DNA of 64,000 nt, taken from NCBI GenBank assembly GCA_011037195.1, contig JAAEAF010000193.1:186001-250000 (forward strand), given 5' to 3'. How positions within the stretch are numbered: position 1 is the first letter of the stretch; the number at the start of each line of letters is the position of its first letter. Under the pieces are notes generated by a model. That model was not told where the DNA came from. It did not search any database and was given only the letters and a program-made list of their open reading frames with translations. Both the position numbers and the translations under genes were made by a program. Shown in pieces: positions 55,396 through 64,000 of the stretch. The DNA comes from Triatoma infestans. Lineage: Eukaryota > Arthropoda > Insecta > Hemiptera > Reduviidae.

Positions 55396-56825
55396 GTAAA
55401 AACTGGACTTTCACTTCCCAAAATATCAACTCTTCGCCGGCCGATGGTTGAGTCTTTTGTATTGACCAACCCACATGATTCATACAACTTACACCGTCAT
55501 GCTTAAGGTATTCGGAAGTAAATTTTAAATAGTTTCATCCTCCAATATGAAACCAGAATTCGTATCAATGAACGGTGGACATTCCAAAATGTGGATTCCT
55601 TGAGTAGTTGCCATCGTTGATTGAGAATGGAGGAGGTTATTTATGCTTAAGCTGTGTGGCTACCAGATGAACCAGTGATACCAACTTATGAAACTGAAAG
55701 TATATATTTAGACATTCTTTTATTTACATTTCTTTGTCTCACTATTTTATTGAAGCCCCTCCTCGCAATTCCTTACAAATTAGTGATCCTTTCTTCAAAC
55801 TTTATTGTTGTAAAAACTGATCATTTCGTCCTAAAGAGATCCTGATCATTTCTCCCCCCCCCCTTATAGCAATTACAATCCCTCTCTTGTATTATTATTT
55901 TATTAGATTGAATCCTGAATGATATTATCACTTCTAAGTTGTAGATTTAATAAGTTTTACTTATTCGATTATGTTTTCTATTTCAATGCGTGATTTATGT
56001 AAAAAAAAACAAACAATGAATTGTATAATTTTTAAATTTTAAATATAATAGATATAATTTAAAGCTGATGGAATAATAATATAAAATATAATTGTGATAT
56101 AACATATTAATTACTTTTTTCTTTCTGTTACAGTACTCAATTAAGGATGTGTAGAAAGACAAAAGCCCCTTCATGACGGCAATAAATCATGAACACTGGG
56201 ATATAATCAAAACTACATACTATTACCTAGATAAACCACCATAAACCATCAAATTACCAAACTGATCTCATTACCAGTAAGTAATTAAACTGCTCATTAT
56301 TATTATTATTATTATTATTAGCATAATATAATTACAGTCTATCTATCTGATTACAACTTAATTAAAAATTTAGTTTTTGCAATTTGTTGCAATTAAAATT
56401 GCACCTATTCGAAAGTAGTTGTTATTACTAATTATTAATAGTGCAGTAAACTGTAAAAGAGAATTAAATAATTGGGAAAATATATTATGCAAAATAGTGG
56501 GCACTGAAAGGTTAACCAGTGTGGGAGTTTATTAACAGTGACTTGTAACTGAACATATTTAATAATTTGTGGACTTGACCTTCAACAGGTTTTTTTTAAT
56601 ATAAGTATTATACCGTTTAACCTCCTTTCGCCGGTATATTCCACTGTGTGCCAATTCGCAAATTATGTCATACTAGTTCTGGAACTTGTGCATTTAAATG
56701 ATTATTAAAAAAAAGAGTTAAATTCCTTAAATGTCCAACAAAAAAAAATCGCAATACAATACCCCTATACTACTTGTAGACCTTGATCCTTGCCTCGGAC
56801 ATTACTTAGACAAACTACTGATTTG
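55396..56825. other. AT-rich stretch, nothing recognised
   Basis: A TTA trinucleotide repeat at about 56297-56321 and a C9 tract near 55854. No supported gene; open frames up to 63 codons lack domains. Confidence 0.4.
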
Positions 56826-56829
56826 AAAC

Positions 56830-57560
56830 CTCTATACAAGAATCAAATGGACTTCCTTTAACCAACGCTTCAGTTTTCTTCTTGTCAAACGTTCCACACT
56901 GACGCTGCAAATTAAAATACGATTTATATCGCACTACTTGCACCAATTTGGAATTATGGACTAGAACTTTGTTGAAGTATTGAATGAAACAATTTCAACA
57001 GATTCCAAACTCTTCAATCCAAGTGAGATCCCGTGTCGTATCGTCGCTGCTTCTTTTCACGTCCCCAATACATACTGCCACAAGATTCCATTTATATTTT
57101 GCCCTTAGCAAAATTTAGGTATCTCAAATAACATAGTAATCTCTCTCTCCAGGGAAGGGATTAGCTCAGTGGTAGCGGGCTGGACTAGCAACGAAAAGGT
57201 CTCGGGATCGAGCCCAGCAGAGCGCCCTTAGATTTTTTTTTTCCTAGGAGCTCACTGTCCGGTGATGGTCAACGTTGTCTGTAACGATAGAACACTGTCC
57301 GAAGGCCGGCAGTGCACTGAGAAGGCACCGATCTATGGGATAGCTCTATGCGCGCTGAGGGTCTTTGGCTAGCATAGGGCTTGGACCCTTCCCATAGACA
57401 ATAAAATAAAAATAAAAAAAGCTCTTTCTGCATCCTAATCCTCTTGTTCATATTCTCTCTTCGAATGATTTCTGGTAACCCTTCATAAAGACTGAAGCGC
57501 CGTTGGCGCCTGCGACTTCCTAGGCAAGTAATAGTGGTTTATGATACATAATCTATCATA
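56830..57560 (+). pseudogene. Jockey-like LINE fragment split by a SINE
   Basis: Similar to the minus-strand LINE at 42942-43565, in the same block order ('aaccaacgcttcag', 'cttcttgtcaaacg', 'ttggaattatggactagaac', then 'cctcttgttcatattctctc' after the SINE). Traces of the C-terminal reverse transcriptase region are visible, but there is no frame longer than about 30 codons. The SINE at 57152-57420 separates two blocks that are continuous in the other copy. Confidence 0.5.
57152..57420 (+). mobile_element. tRNA-derived SINE, variant 3' end
   Basis: The head 'attagctcagtggtagcgggctggact' is closer to a tRNA A-box region (TAGCTCAGTGGTAG) than other copies; the B-box part is GGGATCGAGCCC. The front of the body matches the first family, but from about 57330 the 3' part is different ('atgcgcgctgagggtctttggc'), ending in (AAAAT)n-like sequence. 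It may be a subfamily with another LINE-matching tail. Confidence 0.75.
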
Positions 57561-57874
57561 AACACCAATCACGCCTTGTCTTTATATACATGTATTTCTT
57601 TCTCTATCACAAGCATAGCGTGCAGTTATAAAATTCTATTAAAAAATAAAAAAAAACATTTAACTACAATACCGATGCTTTATTATCGCGTTGTTTACAC
57701 TTTCCGAATCCACATCTACAATCAAATCGCCCCTACAAGATTCACCCATTGGAAACAGGTCTCTAGGATACCAAAATGGAATGCTTTGAATAAAAACTAT
57801 TACACAGTTACATATCAAAGAGATACATAAAAAATTTTTTGAAAATGGCGTTTGACTTTCTCCGAGAATTTCGT

Positions 57875-58030
57875 TGCTACATCAGAGACATTTTCCGTGG
57901 TAGCCTGCTTCATTTTGTGGTCATCGACCGGTTTCGGGCGTTCGCCCATCTTCAGGATGCGTTTTTTAGACAGTGTGACAACACAGACTCGCACAGAGCA
58001 ACTTAGTTTCACACTACTTATATAAATTTT
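57875..58030 (-). repeat. Penelope-like terminal repeat, solo fragment
   Basis: About 150 bp matching the outer left terminal repeat of the 33655-36611 element ('catcagagacattttccgtg' through 'agcaacttagtttcacact'), without the tail and without an inverted partner. Contains an undamaged hammerhead-like motif. Confidence 0.7.
57922..57959 (-). ncRNA. Hammerhead-ribozyme-like motif, best-preserved copy
   Basis: Minus strand: CAUC, CUGAAGA, U, GGGC-GAAC-GCCC, GAAAC-CG-GUC, GAUG. Core CUGANGA and GAAA, four-base-pair stem II, minimal stem III (A-U, C-G) and GUC cleavage triplet are all present, and stem I extends CAUC/GAUG. The bulged U before stem II is the only deviation. If transcribed it could be cleaved after GUC, probably as a dimer because stem III is so short. 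Confidence 0.6.
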
Positions 58031-58850
58031 CAGCTGTTTCATTTCAGCCATTTTCCTATTATTATATAATAATAATTATTCAAATAATATTTTTGATTTA
58101 AAGAAGATGAAACTATTGATGGCTGTGGTTATTTTTGTTTAATACAACACTGACATAATGATGTTATGCAAACAGTACAGCGGTAACTATTTATGCATAA
58201 TACAACAGTAATGAATATGCACTAATGTAAAAGGCAGCACGCAACTTTCCACATTAATTACTTAATAATATTTACAAAGATGTATGAAATCTTGAACTTT
58301 TTCATTTTTTATTGCAACACACACCTGTATGTACTAACTATCGGAGAATTTTTTTTTTTTAAAGTTTCTATCTTTCCCAGACGTTTACCCATAAAAAGAT
58401 TAAAGAAGAAAAAAATCGATATTACAAATCGATAAATAAACCACAAAAAAAGTGATCTCCATGGATATACTTATTAAATTATTGCTTCTTTCTCTATTGA
58501 AAGTACTGTCATACATATTAGTACTTTCATACATAGGAGATGAAATATAGTAAAATATACGTCTAATATATAGCTATAAAGCAAAATCATTGAACTAGAA
58601 TTATGTAACTATTTTAATGTTAAAGTTGATCGATTTCTTTGGTGAAGAAGTTTAAGAAATAAGAAGAAAAACAGAGATAGGTGGGAGTATGAATATATAT
58701 GTATATACGCGTTGATGATGATACGAAATATTAATCATTTATTGAAAGATAAATTTCAACTGGATGTCGGTAATAGAGGCGCAATCTAAGTCAAGAGAAA
58801 GGATAATATATATATATATTTGTATTAACCAACTAGTGCATGATATATGT
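58031..58850. other. AT-rich stretch, nothing recognised
   Basis: No supported features; short TA runs and A/T homopolymers only. Confidence 0.35.
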
Positions 58851-58859
58851 ACATGATTA

Positions 58860-59060
58860 GGCAACCATCATAATATAGTATGCTTTATTTCCCTTTTTGG
58901 GTGCCCTATTGGCTTTCAAGGTATAACGACCCTGAAGAGGCTCATTGCAACATGGGCGAAACGTCGGACTTTTGGAAACCACTAACGTGGTCTGCTTTTT
59001 CAATGTTATGTGTGTTTGTATTCTGATCTGCTTGATTAGGACAAATAAATAAAATTTCAT
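58860..59060 (+). repeat. Probable terminal repeat of a third Penelope-type family with hammerhead-like motif
   Basis: At 58926-58970: ACGACC, CUGAAGA, stem II GCUCAU/AUGGGC (one G-U pair, 6-base loop), GAAAC, GUC, GGAC. The core order is the same as in the other motifs, but stems and flanks differ, so this is a separate family. No inverted partner or coding region nearby. Confidence 0.5.
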
Positions 59061-60234
59061 GCTAAAGTAAATTTTTAATTTTATAATCGTAAGTTTTGTC
59101 GTGCGGTAAGAGAAAGGCTTATGTGGGTTTTTAATATCTGATTCTTTTTTTTTTTCTTTTTTTAAAGTGGTCAATAAGACAAAAATAGCAAAAAGCAAAA
59201 ATTCATTAATAGTTTAATGAAGAGATATCTTATCTGTAATGATATAACTAATCAATTAATTATAGTAATTAATATAAAAGTAATAAATATTAAATAATTA
59301 TCTCTTCAAAATTTACCTATTTATTGATGAGAACTGAGAAAATATAATTCTCACGTTGGCCCCTTCACATCCCCCTCACTATAACTCTATACAGATAAAA
59401 TTGTTCACAATCATTAATTAGTGATTATAATTAGGTAAGAGAAGACAAAAAATATTTTGTGGCCTTCAAGTTTTTTTGTTTGTTTTTGTTTTCCTAAATG
59501 TAGGAAAAGTATTAATTTTTTAAATAAATAATTACATATTTATGGAAACAAATTAAAATAAATAGCTAATTAGTATACCAAAAAAAATCATAATAAATCA
59601 ATGTTTAGCTAAATTTTCCCGCGGGGGGGTGGGAGAAGGAACTGTAGGATTATAAATATATGATTAAAATTTATACAATGCAATGTCAATAGTCAAGAAT
59701 TAATTAATAGGCATACAGCGACAGGGGGGGGGAGCTGATAATTAAAGGTTATAATTATCGGTTTACATAAAGAGCTGTACATTAGAAGAATTATGATAAT
59801 ATAATAAATTAGTTATTTATCTTTAAATAAATTAGTATAATACATTACATCAGATTTATTCCATAATAAAACGAAGCAGATTATGCATCTCTTACTTTTT
59901 TTTAGTTATTTTTGCCCAAGAACTTCCTAATTTTAATAAATGGTGAAAGCGATCTCTAGTTTATAAGTGATACACTTACTATAATGAAAGCGCTGACAAA
60001 TAATTGTGGAATTACTGAATTTTTAGTATATTTTTACAGGTGTAATCAATTGTACTTTTGTGATAATTTAGCATAAAAACCATTGGACATCATCTCGTTG
60101 ATAATAAATATCTGGAGTCCTAATACACCACTTTCTCTCTTATTTCACTGTTTAAATCTTCCCAATTAACGATTTGTCTTCATAATTTGAATTTTTTTAA
60201 TTAAACAATTATTTGTTTAAAAATAAAAAAACAC
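59061..60234. other. AT-rich stretch, nothing recognised
   Basis: G7-G9 tracts near 59624 and 59725 in otherwise very AT-rich DNA. No gene. Confidence 0.4.
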
Positions 60235-60345
60235 ACACACTCTTACTTTTGCTCGGGGATCTCAAAGGATGTAATTCCGGTGAAAATATAAATTCGAAAA
60301 TACCACACGATTGGCTGTATCTTCTCTTACAGTAGTAAGAGAAAG
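60235..60345 (-). repeat. Family A terminal scrap
   Basis: 'cacacacactcttac', 'ctcggggatctcaaagg', 'attccggtgaaaatataaattcg', 'ccacacgattggctgtatct' and the palindromic end 'ctcttacagtagtaagagaaagta'. Confidence 0.65.
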
Positions 60346-61438
60346 TAGTAAAGAAAATGAAAGATATTACTCCGGAAATTCGCAAGACCCCACTGTTCTC
60401 TCATCAAGTCCCATATCTTTATGAAAAGGGGCTGCTCTACCAAGCTGTAAGACAAGAATTTGCGAGAACCAAATTAGCTGTAATACTTCTATGGCTATCA
60501 AGCTCAATTTTACACATTCTTCTTGCAATTTAATGTCACTGTGTTGCAATAAATGAACACACATTAATTTTTTAATTACTTATATATTTATACAGTCTTT
60601 ATAGATGGAGCTACTACATACGGTGTGGATAAAACCGATGAAGAAAAATGCATTCAGTATAGAATTTTAAAATATAATAAATAATATTCACACATATACA
60701 GGGTGGCAATTTGAACATACACCACACACTCATCCACTTGTCTCGTAAGTAGGTCAAATAGAACAAAACATTTTAAATGATTCTCTACTTAATTTTTTCA
60801 AGGATTCCAAATATATGATCAATTATTTTTTGTTTTTAAGCTGCAGAAATAAGAGTTTTCGAAATCAACTTTCTTATTTCAAACTGAACCACAAATTTTT
60901 TTTTGTTAACGAATTCTAAGATTTTTTTTTTTACATAAAAAAATGGTTATTGAACGAGAAAAATCCGTTGAATATTCATTCGTTGAGATATTAAATTTTG
61001 AATCTAAAGGAATTTTCAACCTTCTTGGTTACTCTTATTGCACATTGTTTTGGAGTTTATAGTCAAATAGGGTAAAAATATACTTTATAGAGTGATTTAT
61101 GTAAATTTACGAATAATGCATTATTGCATATAGATGGAATTTCCAAATCTGGGCAGGTGAAAATCCAGATATTGCACATCATCGATCACAAAGACAGACG
61201 TAATTTCAATAAATGTATGGTGCGGCCTAATAGCTGATCAACTTGGAAAGTTCGTATTTTTACAATGAAACCTTGAACACAGACAGTTATCTTCATTGCT
61301 TAAGTGAAGTTCTCCCAGATTTGTCAAATTGTAGCAATTGTTGGCCGTTAGAAATGATCAGATGTATCTGTTAGATGGCTGATCGGCCAGGGGCTATCAA
61401 ACGAAAACACCAACAATTTTTTGAGTGTTTTTTATTAA

Positions 61439-61480
61439 TAACCCGACGTTTCGGCAAACTTGTTTGCCTTCTTCAGGGGC
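61439..61480 (-). ncRNA. Hammerhead-ribozyme-like motif, left arm
   Basis: Minus strand: AGCCC, CUGAAGA, A, GGCAAAC/GUUUGCC (stem II, 7 bp), GAAAC, GUC, GGGUU. Stem I pairs AGCCC with GGGUU (one G-U). Stem III is reduced to AC/GU without a loop, which would be feasible only in a dimer. Confidence 0.5.
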
Positions 61481-61583
61481 TATCTTAGAATGGGAAATTT
61501 TGTATGTCTTATCACAACTCATTCAATTATGACATAATTGTACATGTTGTGATAAGTCATACAAAATTTTCCCATTCTAAGAT

Positions 61584-61625
61584 AGCCCCTGAAGAAGCAA
61601 ACAATGTTTGCCGAAACGTCGGGTT
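61584..61625 (+). ncRNA. Hammerhead-ribozyme-like motif, right arm
   Basis: Same layout as 61439-61480 on the other strand: AGCCC, CUGAAGA, GCAAAC/GUUUGC, GAAAC, GUC, GGGUU. One base of the outer stem II pair has been lost. Confidence 0.5.
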
Positions 61626-62230
61626 ACTAATAAAAAACACTCAAAAAATGTTTGGGGTTTTTCTTTGATACCCCCTGGTCGATCAGCCATCTAACAGATA
61701 CATCTGATCTCCCAGATTTGCTTGAAATTGTCCCTCTAGTATGCCGGCAAATGATGTATTTTCAGCCAGATAGATGTCCAGCTCATAATGTAAGGATAAT
61801 AAAGGCGTTGTCTAGATCGTAATTTCTGGGGGTAAATGAATTGACATGCACAGTCCTATTCAGTGGCCCGGTTTTAGACCTCACGCCTCTAGATTACTTT
61901 CTCTGAGGATGCCTAAAAAAATAAAGTTTATGACAACTTAAGCCCTACCACCACTGTAGAAGAACTTAGAAAAAATAATTTCTGAAGCCTACGAAGAAAT
62001 CCGTCTTGATACTGTAATGAGGTGCAGTCAATGAAAACTGGACAAAAATGGCGTGCTTATGCTTATTTAATGATGATATCCAAATTGAAGGTATCTGCGA
62101 ATGTTCAACAGATTTTTCACGTTCAAAAACCATTTTTCATGACAAAAAATACTACATTTTATGAATTCGTTGCAAATAAAAAAGTGGTGAAAAACTTAAG
62201 TAGGGTATCATTTGTAATATTATTTTCCTA

Positions 62231-62739
62231 GACAAAAGGAGAAGTGGTGGGAGGTGCAGGTTAAAATTGTCACCAAATATATCCAACTGTGCGATACTTT
62301 TAAATTTACGATCGTTTAAGTAAACTAGAGCGAATCCAAATAAGGATAATAAGAGCGCCTTAAGGCAAGTATTAAAGTAGCGAACCGTGAGCACCTCAAT
62401 CAGCTGTAAATAGCTATAATTTCCTTTCAATTGTGAAATATCTAGATCTATAATCAATTTTTGTTTGATCGGATCTTTAGTATTTATTTGCTTGAAATTC
62501 TATTATATTGATAATAAAAAAAAATTACAAAACGTTTGTCTGTATATCGGTTACTCTTATCAGGATTAAAACGAAAATAATTTTGAAAGAATCTAGGTAT
62601 TTAAAAAAATTATATGTTGTTAGGATTAGTTATTTCTTGGAATATTATATGAATATTTGTTATTAGAAAGGCAGACTTAAGAGAAGCTCTAAACAACATA
62701 TCTTTAACAATCTATCCTTGATACAACGTAGAGAGAGAT
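62231..62739. other. AT-rich stretch, nothing recognised
   Basis: A 101-codon minus-strand frame (62152-62457) overlaps this part. It shows hydrophobic stretches but no recognisable domain and lies partly over the transposon remnant, so it is regarded as chance. Confidence 0.35.
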
Positions 62740-62984
62740 ATCTCTTACTTAATTATCTTACTGAGAGGTCAAATTGTGTTTTCACTAGAAATATTTGTTC
62801 TGAGGATCCCCTGAACAATTTTTAGCAAATAGCGTGTATGTGCAAGTGTGTGAAATGCAAAATAACTAAAAAAAACAGACAATTTCACTTACAAATATTC
62901 CGCTAATATATCACCATGAGATCCGGCATAAAGATATCAGACAATATTTGTTAATCAAAGATGCGATTTAGTTTTTTTTTACTT
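62740..62984 (+). repeat. Family A starting half, cut by another family A copy
   Basis: 'gaggtcaaattgtgttttcac', 'gaggatcccctga', short TG run, 'caaataactaaaaaaa', 'atattccgctaatatatcaccatgagatccgg'. At about 62985 the palindromic terminus of a second copy begins. Confidence 0.6.
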
Positions 62985-63555
62985 TTTCTTACTCCTAGTA
63001 AGAGGAAGTATTGCGGTCGTGTCAAATTTTCGATATCGGGTTTTCACCGAATTTACGTACGTTTGAAAGCCTCTGAGTCTGAAAAAAGGTATTTTTAGAA
63101 ATTGGTCTGTGTGTGTGTGAGTGCATAACCAAAAACTGAAAAGTTTAAAAAGTTCAAATTTAATATTTAGTTAAAGTGCTGGGGTAGGACTTTGAACAAA
63201 ATAACCTTAATAAGTTTTTGAACAAAATCACTTAACCGGCGACAGTACCAGTTTACCGAATGGATTTCTCAGTTTTATGCGTTCTTTTTTCTCGACAATG
63301 GCTAAAACGATTTTCTCTAAACTTACTATATCAACAAACATATAGAGAGCTATGTAACTTTTATTTGAAACATTTCTCCGAAAATATTCATTTAAGGGGG
63401 AGTTTTGAGGGAATGGTGGGGTTATATGTCTTTCCCTCCAAAGTACGATTTACATTTTTTTTACACAACTTTTTCATCTTATAATAATTATTATAATTTA
63501 TTAGATTTATTTCGAGTTTGAAGAGAATTTCTTAATTTTTTTTTTTGAACAATAA
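62985..63555 (+). repeat. Family A copy nested after another family A copy
   Basis: Starts with the palindrome CTTACTCCTAGTAAG, then 'cggtcgtgtcaaattttcg', 'cctctgagtctg', TG run (63107-63120), 'cttaaccggcgacagtacc' (mutated module start) and one module ending with the 'aaggggga' G-rich tract near 63395. Confidence 0.65.
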
Positions 63556-63559
63556 AGAT

Positions 63560-63850
63560 ATTATTATAATTATTATTTAATATACTTTCATTTTATATAG
63601 ATTATAGAACTATACATTGCACTGAAGTGATACTTTAGAGGAAAGCTTAACATTGCTGCTGTTCCAAAATCCTCCACCCCCACCACCACACGAAAATGAT
63701 GTTTCAAATAAAAGTGATAGTCACGTATGCATACAGAGAGTATACGAAGTTGGAACGAAATTTGGTGAAACCATTTTCGGAGAAAATCGCAAAAACCTGA
63801 AAACAAAAAAATAAAACAAAATTTTGCAAAGCTGCACTTCCGGTTTAATG
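63560..63850 (-). repeat. Family A module, truncated by a further copy
   Basis: 'gaagtgatactttagagg', C-rich tract near 63670-63685, 'atgtttcaaataaaagtgatag', ACTTCCGGT at about 63836, then interrupted at 'aatggattttt' by the next copy's terminus. Confidence 0.65.
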
Positions 63851-63851
63851 G

Positions 63852-64000
63852 ATTTTTTTTTACTTTCTCTTACTCCTAGTGAGAGGAAGTATTGTAATCG
63901 TGTCAAATTTTCGATATCGAGTTTTCACCGGAAATCTCCGTTTCGAGGTCCCCTGAGTTCAAAAAAGTGGTTTTTAGCAAATGCTGTGTGTGTGTGTGTG
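63852..64000 (+). repeat. Family A starting part, runs off the window
   Basis: Clean start: CTCTTACT-CCT-AGTGAGAG palindrome, 'gtaatcgtgtcaaattttcg', 'gagttttcaccggaaat', 'gaggtcccctgagttcaaaa' and the beginning of the TG microsatellite at the window edge. Closest in sequence to the good copy at 53607-54612. Confidence 0.75.

Larger units (their letters stand above)
61324..61707. mobile_element. Foldback element with paired hammerhead-like motifs, 13-bp target duplication
   Basis: Flanked by tctcccagatttg at 61311-61323 and 61708-61720, where the reading of the interrupted transposase resumes. Arms: about 61358-61525 and 61545-61707, inverted and nearly identical. The left end has an unmatched 34-bp extension (61324-61357), the same asymmetry as the Penelope-derived elements. 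Each arm carries a hammerhead-like motif. Different in sequence from the 33.7 kb family, so a second Penelope-type family is inferred. No coding DNA. Confidence 0.75.
60696..62230 (+). pseudogene. Tc1/mariner-superfamily transposon remnant, split by a foldback element
   Basis: Begins at TACAGGGTGGC after a TA (60696). The transposase is recognisable in pieces. At 61203-61260 SINVWCGLIADQLGKFVF (family: S-x-NVW-C-GI-x-x-x-x-x-G-P-F). At 61265-61320 LNTDSYLHCLSEVLPDL. After the insertion come LPDLLEIVPL and MYFQPDRCPAHN (family Q-Q-D-G-A-P-A-H; catalytic Asp kept), and then LDLTPLDYFL (S-P-D-L-T-P-L-D-F-F-L-W; Asp kept). Many stops and frameshifts. The motifs fit the widespread insect mariner-like group with a WCGxIG and DLTPLDFFLW signature. 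The 3' terminus could not be located. Confidence 0.7.

Noticed and set aside
58857..59198. 113-codon minus-strand frame
   Set aside because: It runs across the hammerhead-containing repeat segment and Lys/Thr-rich low-complexity sequence without any domain.
62152..62457. 101-codon minus-strand frame with hydrophobic stretches as a membrane protein
   Set aside because: It overlaps the Tc1/mariner-type remnant and unassigned AT-rich DNA; AT-rich codons give Leu/Ile/Phe runs by chance.

Overview
The window is AT-rich, repeat-saturated eukaryotic DNA, most likely from an arthropod and probably an insect. The reasons are mariner (DD34D), piggyBac-like, Helitron, hAT, Jockey/CR1-type LINE, tRNA-derived SINE and Penelope-like (PLE) remnants side by side, no bacterial-style gene packing, and many homopolymer runs and microsatellites. 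I could not identify a host protein-coding gene, rRNA or functional tRNA. Every coding-like stretch that I recognise belongs to a transposable element (TE), and nearly all are broken.

Layout. 1-29 kb is dominated by one dispersed, non-coding repeat family ('family A'). Its full unit is about 1 kb: a short palindromic terminus, three tandem ~290-300 bp modules each introduced by ACCGGAAGT, a built-in TG/CA microsatellite, and a gtgtgaaacactcacac-type segment at the other end. Copies lie in both orientations and are interrupted by SINEs (3.3, 18.1, 28.7 kb), LINE fragments (11.6, 23.6 kb) and a Penelope-type foldback element (13.65-14.31 kb). 29.6-32.3 kb is a transposon junction: a mariner transposase fused in frame to the C-terminal half of a piggyBac-like transposase, then a LINE tail. 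33.65-36.61 kb is a palindromic Penelope-like element (reverse transcriptase plus GIY-YIG endonuclease, hammerhead-ribozyme-like motifs in the terminal repeats) with a 12-bp target duplication inside a family A copy. 37-46 kb holds LINE fragments, a Helitron Pif1-like helicase and a 205-bp mini-PLE. 46.5-50.0 kb is a large inverted duplication (~865-bp arms, 1.8-kb spacer with a hAT remnant). 50-64 kb returns to family A copies, SINEs, a SINE-interrupted LINE, more hammerhead-bearing Penelope debris and a Tc1/mariner-type remnant at 60.7-62.2 kb split by a foldback insertion.

How the parts relate. The nesting gives a relative history: family A is old and serves as the landing pad; SINEs, LINEs and PLEs went into it; PLE-type foldbacks with intact 11-15 bp target duplications and the inverted duplication look young. 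No autonomous element appears intact, although the mariner part retains all three catalytic aspartates. All identifications are from reading the sequence; no database comparison was made. Approximate boundaries are good to about 10-30 bp unless a target duplication fixes them.
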